Of a DNA stretch of 64,000 nucleotides, positions 12,267-25,442 are shown one piece after another. Each line of letters starts with the position of its first letter. Position 1 is the first letter of the stretch. A program made the translations under genes and the position numbers. The notes under the pieces were generated by a model. The model was not told the DNA's origin, made no database searches, and saw only the letters and a list, made by a program, of their open reading frames with translations. The stretch comes from Thuidium tamariscinum (taxonomy: Eukaryota; Streptophyta; Bryopsida; Hypnales; Thuidiaceae): the NCBI GenBank assembly GCA_947034885.2, contig OX344754.2, positions 7,075,001 through 7,139,000 on the forward strand. The letters run 5' to 3'.

Positions 12267-15200
12267 TTATGCAGCAGAGTTTACTGTTTCCTTGATTGAC
12301 ATCAGTGAAGGTGGCTGCAAAGAGCAAACAAAGAGGATGAGCAACAAGGCAAAGAGCGGATTCGGATCTCATTTGTACTTCCTTTCAATCAAATATATCA
12401 TGCGTATCAAAGTGCACTTACAGCTTGGAGATCATCTTCATGTTTGGGGATGAAGGCTGTGTCTACATTGCCATCCTTGAAGTCCTGATGTAAATATGAA
12501 AACGTTTCAGTCATACTACAAATCCTAACAGCATAAAAGACGACTCACAACAACACTGGAATTGACCTCAAAGAAATTTACAAGAAATCCAACCATAAAT
12601 TCACATTCCAAAGCAATCGCACAGATAGAAATTTGGAGTACATGACCTGGTCACCCTGGATTAGAAAGGAAATGAAAATAATTTCATTTTCAAGTTGCAA
12701 TTAAAACCTGTATCTATACTGAGACAGTAAAACTTCAAGAAGTGGAACTCACCTGGATGTCTAAGATGAGCTTATGGTAGTCAATGGTGGTCGGAATGCC
12801 TAGCACAAAAGCAAGAAACATTCAGATCAGTCTCAAATCATAAGCCAGATCTAGGAATTATGCTAGGCATGAGACTTCACCGAAATGAAGAATACAAAGA
12901 ATTGCATAAAATACCCAGCAATATTGAAAGTTGCAATTCGGCCATGCTAAACACGACTGAACAGGGGCGGCAATTAACCTGTGATAATAGTGTCATTCAG
13001 AGCTCGTTTCATCCTTTCAATGGCTTTCTCCCTTGTTGGAGCCCAAACAATCAGCTGCACGCACAGATGCATTGTCACTACGAAGTAATTTCCACAACTA
13101 AAAAAGTGAGAATTGAAACACTAGAAGCATATGTAACTCCTCATCGGGCTCGAAAAAATGACCTTTCCAAGCAACGAGTCATAACTAGGAGGCACCACGT
13201 AGTCCGTGTAGATGTGGCTATCCATTCTCACAAATGGGCCACCAGGAGGCAAATAGCCAGTAATACGCCCTGCGCTTAGAACGAGAAACTTGTGAACCGG
13301 TGGACTTTCCTCAAATTCACAAGTCAAAAATTGAAATAAAATGTCCTGTTCAACATACTTAGGTTTCATATCCAACGAGTGTGTAAGTGACTCGAATTCA
13401 AAGCGGCACTCGACATGGATTGGTGTCTACTATTTAATAACTGATCTGACCTGGTCCAGGACGGAAGCCTTGGAAAGCATCCTCTGCATTGATGCGGCAC
13501 TCAATAGAATGTCCCCTTAGCACAATCTCGTCCTGGAAAGCCAAAAGTAAACCACATACAGTGTTAAGAGAAATCAATTGTGGAGGTTCAAACTGAATTT
13601 CAGCAGCCAATGGCCAGTTTGAACCTACGGAAAAATGAGGTGTAAAACAATAATTGCAAGACACTAGTACTTAAAATTCATATCAATCACTTCATTTAGT
13701 CCATGAAAACGAAAGTCACACTACTCACGAACATCCAATCAAGCGTCTACAATTGTTTACTGCACATTCAGTAGTGGTAGCCTTGGTAGGATGGTAGACG
13801 TTCAGTGTTTAGTGTTTAGAGTTACCAACACTACTTATCATTACCCAATCGTGTTACTCACCTTCTTTGAGAACCCGTCAATATTCATGAACATCCAATC
13901 CGACTGTCTTTTAGGTGTCAAGTTAATGCTCTCGTGGACATATAGTGTTACTGTTCCTGTTTAATGTTCCCAGCGAGTATAACAATTATAAGTGTACTTC
14001 ACTGCAACCAAAAGTACTCAACTTTCAATTATGCTAGTCCAGACTATACCTGAGTATACCGAAGTTTTTCTCCCAATGCTACACGAATCTGCTCCTCAAT
14101 CAAATCAACAGCATATATCATTTCAGTCACCGGGTGCTCCACTTGAATACGGGTATTCATCTCCATGAAGAAAAAGTTGCCACTCTCATCAAGTAAGAAT
14201 TCGACTGTGCCAACTCCGACATAGCCTATAGAAGCAGCAGCAGCGACAGCTGCATCACCCATCGCTTTTCGCAATTCGGGAGTCAAGGCCGGAGAAGGGG
14301 CCTCTTCCAAAAGCTTCTGATTCCTTCTCTGTAATTTCAAGAGAAAAACGAATTTTAGTTCACCAGTACGCTATACATCATCGATTACTTGCGAAAAACC
14401 TCAGTCTCTGTACCCCTACAACAGTATTCAGGTAGAGGATAATAATATCGATTACAGACTAATCCTGTTTCCCATTAACAAGAAATTCATATATAGAGAC
14501 CAAAATTTGATCTCATCAGACTTGGTTCTTAACCCTGAGTCATCTCTACCGTCGTCTCCCAAAGTTTCATTGTTACATATACGAAAATGCTTGAAGTGGA
14601 GCAAATTATATACTCTACCTTATATTCCACAAAATGTAAAAGAATTGGTCCGGCAAGGTGCTGGATATCGAAAAAATACCTGAATGCTGCAGTCACGTTC
14701 TCCAAAATGGACTACGTTTCCATACTTGTCGGCTAGCACCTGCAATCCAAATTCAGAGCTGGAAGGTTCATTAAATTTCCTCGAGCACATAATCTCCTAT
14801 GGGTATAAAATAATCCTTTTTCAAAAGGCAACCAACCATTGCTCAAGATTGTCTGATTAACTTTGACTCCCCCTGTGCAATTGTCATAGATTATTCAATA
14901 ATTGAAGTACACCAACCTACCAGAGCTACAATTCTGACACAATGATTCTATGACTAACTCCACAAGCAAGATAGTAAAGATAAACGAGATAGTTGTGACC
15001 GCTAATAACAACCCTCAGATCTAGGGAGACATAATCCTTCATGAAGTTCCACCAAAGAATCATTCGTTCAAATTCTCTCATCACATTCCATGATACCATG
15101 CTTGCTATCAAAAGAATCTGGAACAGTACCGGTAGTTTATAGATTTCAAAACCCATACCTGAAATTCTATGTGCCTAGGATTCTGAATGTATCTCTCTAG

Positions 15201-18200
15201 ATACACACCATCGTTGCCAAAAGCAGCCCCGGCCTCACTCCTAGCTTGCTGCACATGCAAAGCGTCATACACTGGTGAGAACTCTCATTTTACAGACCTC
15301 AACTTACAGGTAATCACAAATTGCGTAGAATGTGCGTTCCTCATCCGCAAGGTACTCTAAAAATACTCAATTTCAAGTACAAGTGACTTTGTAGTTGCAG
15401 GATAAACATAATAAGTTACAACCAGAGTTTTTCAAGAAAAAGATACCTGCAAAAGTTTCACGAACTCTCCAGGTTCAAGTGCAAGCCTCATTCCACGTCC
15501 ACCACCTCCAGCTGTTGCCTGATTCACAACACGTGGAAGGACGATAATAGGGATTAGAGCGCTGGCCAGTGGAAGAAGGTAGTAGCACATAAAATATGCA
15601 AACTTGCTAGAAAGTGAAAGTAACCCCAAATGCCCGAAAATGTAAACTAAAAATTCTGCTTCATAGATTTAACAGATAAGTACAGTAACTCAAAGCATAT
15701 TTCAATCGTTCAAAATACAGGATATCACTTCATCTTCCTACTGATTCATACTGTTACCTGTAAAGCATCCTAAATGATCTAAATCAGCTTCTATAGATGT
15801 GGAAGTGACCAATTTGGTCATTTAGGAACTATACAAAAACTAAGCACAGAAGCACCGATTATAATGCTTATCATGTACCTTGATCATGACTGGGAAGCCA
15901 ATCTCGTGAGCAAGTCGCACTGCTTCCTCCGTTGACTGTTAAAAAACCAAATTTCCGCATTAGTGTAATGGAACACACAATAGCCTGCCTTTCACATGTT
16001 TATAAAACAAATCGAATATTGATCACTGAGGAGCCGCCTCACCTGAATGAGTCCTTCACTGCCGGGCACGGTAGGAACTCCAGCATTCTTCATTGTCTCC
16101 CGAGCTGTTGCCTTATCCCCCATAACGCGAATACTGTCTGACTGCATGCCGCAAAAGTTATAATAGACACTGCTCAAATTTCTGGAGCAAGTTGCCCACT
16201 AAACAGGATCCCCAAAACGCAGAAAACAAAATCTGATACACAGCTTAAGTGCAACTGCTCACGTTCGGGCCAATGAAGTTGAGACCGTGGTCTTTGCAGA
16301 TATCCACAAAAGTAGCATTCTCTGCTAAGAAGCCATAGCCTGGATGCAACATTGTGCACCTGTGACCGACTGCAGCCGCCATTATGTTGGGCACGTTGAG
16401 GTACCTAAATTGTTACAAAAGGGATCCAAAAGTGGCAGACAAAATATTTAGTAAAATCAAATTGTTTCAGGAACTTCTAGAAAAATTCTAGGATTCACGG
16501 GTGGAGGTATTCCCAATGTCAAAGTGATCATATCATATACAAAACCAGCACGTCTTCTTAAGAAGGCTTAATAAAGATGCCTCATAGATAAACGGCATCC
16601 TAAGGAAATGATTTGAATTTTATTATAAATTGAAAAACATTGAATGCCATGAACAAGGTAGGGGATCCAAACTTGTCAAAAAAGGGGACCGAAAAGCAAG
16701 AAACAGAGTCTCTAGTGAAATTAGACTGGAAAGATATTTAAGTTTCTTAAACCTTGGAAAGACATTTAAATTCACTGGAGTTATTTCCAAAGTTAATTTC
16801 AACACTATTTCAGATCCACTATTGAAGCACGAGCAACATTCATTAGATACACTGAAACAAGATCAGCACCCCACTTTGAATGAATTTAAAGAGAACTAAA
16901 GTGAACGCAATAACAAGCTTCCCATAACCTCTTCACACCGTTGCTCATTAGATTCTCCACTCCTTTATCACTAAAACATTTAGTATCCCTTGCAATCTAC
17001 CGGTTGAATATTCTCAATATTTCCTTAAAAAGACACCTTGTTTCAGTTGGAAAAAGTATGGAGTGAACTAATACGATTAAGGCTTGCCTGGTTTGACGAT
17101 TCAATCACAATCCTGAAGTAGAGTCGGATTTAAGGAGATTTAAGAGCAAGGGGGAATTGACTTACAACTGCCTACTACAGGCTTCGCCAATACAACAGCT
17201 TCACCAGCTTGCTAGACTTGTAACTACTGTATACGGAAATCAAATAATGAATACTTTGGTGCGTTGGAATCCTAATAATAAGACCTAAAAATCTGACCAC
17301 TCTAATAGTACCAACTGTGCTCACAGATGTGCTGATCTTAATTCAAGAGAAACAGGGATTGGCTAACTACTGACTATAAGGGGCTTCGCCAATACAAACT
17401 GCTCCATCAACTAACTGGACTACGAATACTTAGGATTTAAGCATACAGTATCCAAATACCGCATTCTTCGGTGGATTAAAAACCTAACAAGAACGTCTAC
17501 AAATCCGAGTATTCTAATAGGACGAACGACTGTGGTTACCTCAATTCAAGAGAAAAGGAGCATAGACTCACGACTGACTGCTGGGAGATTCCCCAATACA
17601 AACCACTTCATCAACTCGCCGGACAGTGAATGCTTAGAACTCTCGCATATGGTATTCAAACACCGCATTCTTTCGTGGATGAAAAAGCTAACAAGAACGC
17701 CTATAAATCTGAGCATACCAATACTACAAACATTCCTGTGCTTCCCTCAATTCAAGAGAACGGGACGACAGACTTACGACTGACTGCTGGGAGCTTCGCC
17801 GATACAAACGGCTTCATCAGCCAATTGGACGTGCAGGGCCTGCCTATCAATCGTAGAATGCACCGCCACGCATTGAATCCCCATCTCATGCGCCGTGCGA
17901 ATAATGCGCACCGCAATCTCCCCGCGATTCGCCACCAAAATCTTCTCGTCCTGGCAAGTCGCAGACAAGCCACCATTATGTGCTTTCCCTTTCCCCTTCC
18001 TCTTCGTCTCCACGGCGCTTTTAAACCCCACGGCTTGCTTCAACGCAACCGACCCCGTTTGAAAGCCACCACTGCTGCATCGCATACTCTTCCTCGTCGC
18101 GCCTAACACAATCGACTTCCGACCCTGGCATTGACGTTGTTGGACCTCTTCCGCAATGCCGCAAGCTCGCTGGGAAAACCAAAAGATTCACAAAAGTGAC

Positions 18201-18451
18201 AAAACCTTAAACCCGGGAGCCAAACTAAACTACACACTCACATCTCACATCAAGGAATACGATGAATCCTAACACGATGAATCTCACAACGATGAATCCT
18301 CTCTTTGCGATAGTGCAAGTGTCAGATATGAAGACTACACAGAATGCAAGGATTGTTTACACCAAACAAAGTTGTCAAGATTGAAAACGGATTGAAAAAA
18401 AATGTGGAAAACGCTTACTGTGGAGAACGTGAGCTGCTGGAGAGTCTCCAT
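12267..18451 (-). CDS. CAC2: Plastid biotin carboxylase subunit of acetyl-CoA carboxylase
   Basis: Fifteen minus-strand exons join in phase: 18451-18419, 18169-17778, 16404-16263, 16141-16043, 15935-15879, 15518-15447, 15248-15159, 14739-14680, 14328-14050, 13532-13451, 13269-13163, 13054-12979, 12799-12753, 12484-12422 and 12314-12267. They give 548 aa, close to known plant CAC2 (about 540). The enzyme carboxylates biotin on BCCP with ATP and bicarbonate, the first half-reaction of malonyl-CoA synthesis in plastids. Residues 1 to ~80 are Ser/Arg/Lys-rich, a likely transit peptide. Then come [11 protein letters not shown] (about 87-97), [12 protein letters not shown], the ATP-grasp loop GGGGRGMR (about 245-252), and the active-site signature [15 protein letters not shown] in exon 9, followed by [12 protein letters not shown]. 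The start has a good context (ACCACCATGG). The upstream region is CT-rich and I see no TATA box. Intron 2 holds tandem copies of the exon 2 end. Confidence 0.95.
17160..17850 (-). repeat. Tandem copies of exon 2 end plus splice donor inside intron 2
   Basis: The end of biotin carboxylase exon 2 (sequence around GCTTCGCCGATACAAACGG, 17793) recurs in diverged form at 17587, 17393 and 17181, spacing 206, 194 and 212 bp. Each unit also carries adjoining intron sequence (CGCATTCTT(T/C)(C/G)GTGGAT; TCAATTCAAGAGAA). On the minus strand at least two copies keep a donor-like site: GTCGTGAGTC near 17566-17575 and TTGTAAGTC near 17159-17167, next to the real donor GTCGTAAGTC at about 17777. Confidence 0.75.
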
Positions 18452-20693
18452 GGTGGTGGTAGAGCGCGAGAGAATGCGCAATGGTGAAAGGGGGCGATGG
18501 CGAAGAGCAGAAGGAGGTTCAAGGGCTGGGAGGGGAAACCAAAGCTGCTGGCGATGTGAACGAGGTTAGTGTGGACGGGGTTATGGGTGGGAAGATACCC
18601 GGGATGATTTGATGGGAAGGATCTGGTCGTTCCGGGTATCAGATTCGGGGCACAGATTCATGAGGGGATTGGAGTTATCCATAACCCTTCAAGGCCGGAG
18701 TCTTTCTTTTTTTTTTAAATTTAGCACATTTTTGGTCGTATAGAGAAATAAATATACTTTAATTATGTCAATTTTTTTCAAATTACTTATTTGAGGATTA
18801 TTATGAAGTGGAAGGAAGGTTGTATTTACCCTTGAAAGGACAAGACTTCCAAGACCTATTATCAAAATACATTGCCAAAAAATGATCCAATTTATCAAAC
18901 AACAAGTGTATTCTTCATTTTCATAATCATTTCTATAATAATCTTGAATGTCATCCATTGGCTTTTTTTTTGCATTAACTGTCTTCCAAGGTTAATGATT
19001 TGAATATTGTTTTGGATGAATGAGAAGTTTTTTGGACAAATCATTGCCTTCAAGTACTTTGTTCATCATTTAAAATATGGATAGCAAAGCATTTAGGCTT
19101 TAGCAACAATTCAACTCAATTCTATCAACTATCATACACTAAAATTTTGCCCTTCATATTATAGTGTTTTATGTTACATGGTCACAATAATAGGTGTGGA
19201 TTTCATGTTAAGTGACAAACACAACATTAAAATGCATACTAAAACAAATCCAAGTCATTTTTTTCTCAAAATTATATTTGCTTTCACTATCTAGTGACAA
19301 ATTTCATTGCATTGCAACTGATATTCAAGTTTATCATACTAGCAAATTAAGATGGTTGAATATTCCTTGATTTACAAACTTGAAATTATACAAGGATACT
19401 CTCCACAGACAAACAAACAAATTCCTCAAACATATGTTGCATAATTATCTACAAAACATCCCTTGTTCTACCGTTCTGATGACAAAAAAATTGTGAATTC
19501 AACAAGTTCATGAACTGAAAGGACATCAGTGGGCTTCCATACCGAAACCTCCTTCTAACCGACAAAAGAATTGCTTGCTGTGAAACTTGCAGGACATAAA
19601 GTGAGGAAGGCCTGTTTTAAAAACGGCTTCATTCGTTAAGGGAGGCCTACTTGCTTCTGCCTTTTGGAACAGAGCAAATTCATTGACGTCAAGGGGTATT
19701 ACAAAACCTAAAGGAAAATACACAACTCTAATGCCCCAACGAAGGTTTGCGATTTCGTTAACAGTAGATACATGTTTCGCTAATTCAAACAGAAATCTAA
19801 TCAAGTAAAACCACATTTTCATAAGAAAACTCCAACTATTGGCTAGGCAGTAACTTAGGCAAGCAGCACCTTCCGATTGTCCTTTGTTTCAAAATTTATA
19901 ATACAAGGGGCGTATGATAAGTACCAGCCTGTGTGACATAAAAATCAGTCCATCACAAGGGGTCTTTCTTTCACTGCCATGTAGGTGCATATCCCAAGCC
20001 GAAGCCTACTGGAAAATCTGAGCAATGAGGTAGCACTTTAGTTGCTGTGTTGCTTCCCAATGCAAAAGAATCTTTGTCAGCTGCTAAACTAACCGTCCGG
20101 CAGATCATATAATACAAGAGAGAATTTATCAGAAGAATTTAAACTGGATTTTGTGTTGGTGTCGCTTTTGGCACCATCTCTCCGTGTGGCACGGATAAGC
20201 TAAGGACATACTTAACCACTCTTCTGTCAATGTTCTGTCGATGTTAGCAAGAACAAAGACGAAAGCAAGTGTCCACACCCTCCTTGGATACTGACATGGC
20301 TTTGAATTCTTTCAGAAATCATGAATCCCATGCCAACGCTCAAATTCGTCAAAGTTTGTCATCCATCAGCCTTCATAAATTACAGCTCCCAAACGCACTC
20401 TCACAGGCAGATACGGCATTGATGTTCATATGAGAAGAACAAGATGGGGTCACCTTAATCGACTTCCCCAAACATAGCTCCTTCTTCCCTGAGAAAAACA
20501 CACCAATATCAAAAAAGTCCACTTAGTAAAAAGGACAACACATAATTTGCAGCCTACGCTAGCTCGTGCCCAAACATTGAGATCACTAGTATTGAATGCA
20601 TCACTATTATACGAACACAATCAGCCACCATATTCTGTTGAACAAATACGCAAAGCTAGAAAGGAAATTAAAACTCAATACATTGCGCTGGGG
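18452..20693. other. Intergenic: biotin carboxylase promoter side and 3' flank of SAM-PH gene
   Basis: 18452-18700 is the promoter and leader side of the biotin carboxylase gene, with no clear TATA. A poly-A run (minus strand) lies at about 18708-18717. 18720-19500 is AT-rich with nothing identified. 19500-20690 has genic base composition and may hold a 3' UTR of the SAM-PH gene; the 98-codon ORF at 19526-19822 (-) has no domain. Confidence 0.4.
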
Positions 20694-23600
20694 TCAGAAG
20701 AACCTTTCAAGAAATTCTGCATCCGATTCAGCAGAATTATGGCCTTTCTCCCCAACTTTTACACGAGGTGAAATGTCTCTCAAAAGGTCCCCGTAGTTAT
20801 ATCCGCCTTTAATAGCTGATAACCAGCAGTCGATCTGCACAACGAGCCCAACACAAACGATTATTCTCAAGCTACTAAAGACGAGCTCACCCTGTAGCAA
20901 CGGGAAGACTCCCCAAAGCACAAATTGCTCGAATCAAACTTGAGAGCTTAAACTGCCTAGAACGATAATGAAACCAACACCTAATTAATAAATACTCCAT
21001 GAAGCGCATGAAATTTAATAAATAAACTCATAGTTCTGATAAATAATTCGACACTTCGACTGCCTTAAATGTAGTAACAAAAGCAAAAAACTGATGTTTG
21101 GAGGGACCCTCATCGCACACCTGAAGGTTAAAGAGTGATGCACACTCCAGACGTAGTCCGTGGCAAGTGGTTATGTGGAATGCTGACCAGCGAGTATCAC
21201 CTTGGTGATGTAAATGATTTGGGATCATGCCAATCTCCACAATTTCACTTCTCATAATTGTGCCTTGCGGTCTTAGATCTACAAAGATGTGCTCCCATTA
21301 GATTCCAGACAACTGTAGTCCCACTTTGACCAAAATCAAAATACAGATTAAGACCAAAGAAATCACTGAAAACGGATAGATGATAGGTCAGTGAATGAAG
21401 ACATTCCTCTATCAAGACTCAACAACAGTCATGAAAATACTTTAGAGACATGCCAACGCATTTCATGACCATGATGATTAGCTTCTAGAATAATCATGGA
21501 TCTAACGTCACAACCGCCTACACATCCTAACTTTTTAAAACACGTGAAAAAAGAGAGCGTCAATAATAGCTACTTAGGCAGATACAAGACACTGATATTC
21601 ACCTGTTGCATGCAGGAAAAAAAATATGGATGATCCTCGAATCACGACAAAGCGTAGCAACCAATCATCAACATCAGTATCGTCCTGAGGTGGCTCCCCT
21701 GACAATGCTGTCCATCTCTGCAAAGCAGTACAGTGTAATTTCAGAAGAATTCATCCAAGGATGTCTAATATCTAGGTCGACCAGCGTTCAATCTCAAAAT
21801 AATTATACCCCTAAACAAGAATATGAGATAGGGAACACATTCAAACCCATATCAAATGAGGATCTAGTGCCACTAACATAATAATCAATTAAAAAAGGTG
21901 AAAACACCATCTATGAGACTGCTGAAAATCCGAAGACACGCCTACATATCGAACTATTGAGCAAATTAACAGGCAGCGCATGCAGGATTACAATCCTTGC
22001 CAACTGAACTCAAACCAGCTGGTCAGTATCAGGAGATATACTTTGAGAATTACCATTTTGATGAATTCATCAATACTTAACCTAAGAAAACTTAAGGAGT
22101 TCACTTACTGTCCGTGTGTGGAGGTAACTAGAAAGCTGAGAAGTTCGTAACACTTCATCAACATGATCCAACCTGCCATAGGAGTATTAAGTCAACAGAG
22201 GTGAAAGTATCCTAAATCAAAGTCCACATCTTGCACGAGCAGATTTGGGCTACAGACACAATCCAATCATATTGATATATTGAACTTTGATTTAAAATAG
22301 ATAAATAAGTGGCATCCCTCTATAGCAGACTTCTGAGCCCAGATTAATACAACTGGAAATGTCGACTACAGCCTTTTATCATACGGAGAAAGATTAATAA
22401 CAGAGAGAGAACAACTTCTACAAGATCGCACAGAAAAATATTGCACTGCTTAATTTCCAAAATTTCCATAGTGATCACCCAAGAATATATGAACGTACTG
22501 CGCAAGATGTAATGTCTCCCGCTCTTCAGCACTCACAATTTCTCCTCGCAAGTGCTGCACTTCTCTCTCAAGAGCCTCTTCCTGTAGTAAACGTATAGAA
22601 GAACAGCTCGCCAGCTTAATTTCGTTGAAAAATACTACGATGATAGCCAAGCTCACCATCGCTAATATGGCGAAAACTAAGAACTTCAAGCCAAGATATT
22701 ATCCTACTCAGTATTACCCAGCTTAGTCACCACAAAAAACACAGGAAAGGTCCATCAGGATTTTCAACCTGGTCATCTTTTCCCCACTGGATTCTTGGCA
22801 TCTTCCAATTCTTTCGAGGAGAAACTGATAAGTCATGATAGTCTCTGAGATATGCACTTTTATCTGACCTGATACCACGAGCACAAATTACTAACAAGTA
22901 TCAGTACAAAATCTTCACTACATTTGATACCCGCACTCGTGAGTAAAGTGTAGGAAGTATTCAAGAAGAATGTGAAGCACTCTTTGGAAAGTCCAGAAGA
23001 GCGATAACAACGGAAAACAGGAAAGCTTTGCGGCTAGAACCAAAGACTTCGCAACCTTTCTATACAGCATTGGAGAATATGTGCTTCAGATACTCCATGT
23101 CCCAGATACATAAATGAGAACATACGCACAGAAGGCCCCAGAAACGCAATGAGGTAGAGAATAAACATGATCAGACGCCACGCAATGGTTTGACTGCAGA
23201 TTATCCAACTACTACTGTAAGCGCAACAAAATTCTAACGCATTCTCAAAAGAAGCCTGTACACAGTACCTCGCGCTCTGCGGTGTACCAGGAGGCGTGGA
23301 GCAGTTAACAGTACTCTTGACCTTCACACGACTTGGCCAAGAAACCAAGGGCCTCTCACCTTGAGTCATTAGCCACCGTCTGGCCACCTGCCACACCGAG
23401 TATTGCTTCCAGTCACAACCAAGTTACCGTATATATTAAACTGCTAACTCGATACACCTGCAGAGTGATTCTTTTCAAGATTTAAACGGATCCATTTAAT
23501 TTTGAAAGACACGCAAAACTTCCAAATTCACAAATGGATTTCAGCAATCGCCAAAAAGGGACTTAACCAGCGAAAGCAATAAAGTTCATTTTTCTGAGAA

Positions 23601-24240
23601 TGACAAAGAAGAATCCATACCTGCGGAAAGATCCACAACAAATACAACTGAAAACTAGTCGCCAAAGAGAGAGTAATATCCCTTCAAATAGCTATTAATC
23701 CCGCCATCAAAGTTTGACGATGCATGAAGAAAACAAACCTTCAATAAGAGCCACTCTTGATCAGTCATGCTAGAACATGCCTGATGACTTCGTTGTAAGG
23801 TTAGCAAGCTCAAACCATCCACTCCCTCGTTAATGAATTTTCTGGAAATTTCTGCTCAAGTACCACGAATCAATTAAAAACTCAACCTGCACACAATAAT
23901 AAGTCTCAAAATCCGTGAAATTCATTCTGATTCTTTGTAGCTAATTGGTTATTTACAATGACCTGAACAAAAACCACAGCAGTTACATACTGACGCGGAA
24001 AAACAAATTAAACACGGCATAAATCTCAACAATACAATGGAGAAACCTACCTTGCAGTCGATCGGGCACTGCCGGCACACTATGCAGAAGCCAATGGTTT
24101 ACTTGCTTAACAGTCCACGAAAGTACGACACTAGTCTGATCAGGAAGTAACGGAGGAGAATGCTCTTTATCCGTATCCAAAGAATCCTCTTGCAGCTTCT
24201 GTTCTTCCACAGACTGCAAGGGATCTACGACGCCAGACAT
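20694..24240 (-). CDS. SAM-like and PH-like domain protein, 360 aa, 9 exons
   Basis: Exons on the minus strand: 24240-24051, 23851-23739, 23387-23269, 22868-22769, 22581-22499, 22172-22109, 21717-21603, 21278-21121, 20834-20694. All borders are GT/AG and all phases agree, giving 360 aa. Residues 1-38 are acidic and probably disordered. Residues ~42-112 resemble a SAM domain: WTVKQVNHWLLHS, then FINEGVDGLSLLTL, then EWLLLKVARRWL. Residues ~118-175 are Ser/Pro/basic, and ~176-222 a predicted coiled coil (EEALEREVQHLRGEIVSAEE). Residues ~224-345 resemble a PH domain: RWTAL, LLRFVVIRGSSIFFF, TRWSAFHITT, and the late Trp in IDCWLSAI. A PH fold would suggest membrane phosphoinositide or protein binding; SAM suggests oligomerisation. 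Exact function is not known to me. Confidence 0.75.
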
Positions 24241-24790
24241 TCCTAAACAACAAGAAAACCAGTCCGACCAAATAAGAACAAGCTTATGAAACCTCGCACT
24301 AACGCAAAGTCTGGTTGCTTACATTATTCCCTACCATGAGTCGCCAGTTTTCAATTAATGCGCAGAGAAAATGGATCTACAACCGACAACATCATCTACA
24401 CCCCGGTTCAATCAACAACAACCGCACCTACGCGAAAACAGAAATAGACACAGGAGCCTCACGACGTCCATTATTCACTGAATTCGAAGACCTAAATAAC
24501 CGATTCCAAAACACTTAGAAACTACTGCGGAAACCCCGAATTGCGCGTGAAAAACACCACTGACCACCATATCCGCCGCAAATTATCACAATCGAATGAG
24601 AAAATTCTTTTCAACATAGAAAGAGCGTCGGCGCGGGTGATGAAGTTGAGTACCTGAGCAAAAGACGAGCGATCGCGCATACTCGGGCAGCCTCGGAGCT
24701 ATTCTTGACCTCGCGCTTCTGTCTCTCTTGCTCGCTTCCAATCCCCCCTGCCTCTGTACTCTGAACCTACGTACTCAATCACTATTCGTT
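24241..24790 (-). promoter_or_regulatory. 5' UTR intron, leader exon and promoter side of SAM-PH gene
   Basis: Directly before the start codon the minus strand reads TTGTTTAG|GAATG, a splice acceptor two bases upstream of the ATG. An upstream donor GCTCAG|GTACTC lies at about 24654. The leader exon would therefore be roughly 24660-24750, followed by an intron of about 410 bp. No TATA box was recognised. Confidence 0.5.
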
Positions 24791-25442
24791 ATTTTACTAT
24801 AAAATAATTATACCGCAGTGAAATACGACATACGGATATTTACCCCTCCGTAATTATCGGCGCACTCGACAGTGTACTCCCAGTTCTTGCTACTCGAACT
24901 ATTTACTATTATTAAACTGGTCAAATTTTCATATTTTCTGATTGACACATATTAAGAGGTTCCAATACACCAGAAATGTAACATTTGAATATTGTATGTA
25001 AAAGTAATGAAGAAACTAAATTTGGGTTTAAAATAGTTTCTTCTACAAAGATGTATAATTGCTTTTAGAGATGTACATACAATAAAGGTGGTAGTTTAGG
25101 GTCAATGGTGCATTTGGGGATTTCCACATTACACAATGTTAAATTTTTAAAAATTTTATGCAAAAAAACAAGTACCAAAGGCAATTTTAATATTTCAGTA
25201 GACTTCAATCAATTGAAAAAACATTGAAATTCTCATTACTTAATCAATGGATATAGACTTTTGTGATTCATTTATTCAAATTTTTGTTTTGGAAGGAAAA
25301 GAGAAGATCTATCATCATGGTATTTTACCAAAACCATCTCATTTTTAGACCAATAGGTGCATTCTTCAATTTCACTATAATCTTGAAAGCCATCCATCAA
25401 CTATTTTTTGTACTTGACTTCTTTCTATGCTTAAAGGAAATC
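24791..25442. other. AT-rich intergenic DNA, nothing identified
   Basis: No supported gene or inverted ends. Confidence 0.4.

Noticed and set aside
12860-13279. 139-codon plus-strand ORF
   Set aside because: Shadow of biotin carboxylase exons 11 and 12 and the intron between them.
17630-18106. 158-codon plus-strand ORF
   Set aside because: It is antisense to biotin carboxylase exon 2, whose minus-strand reading gives a clear conserved protein.
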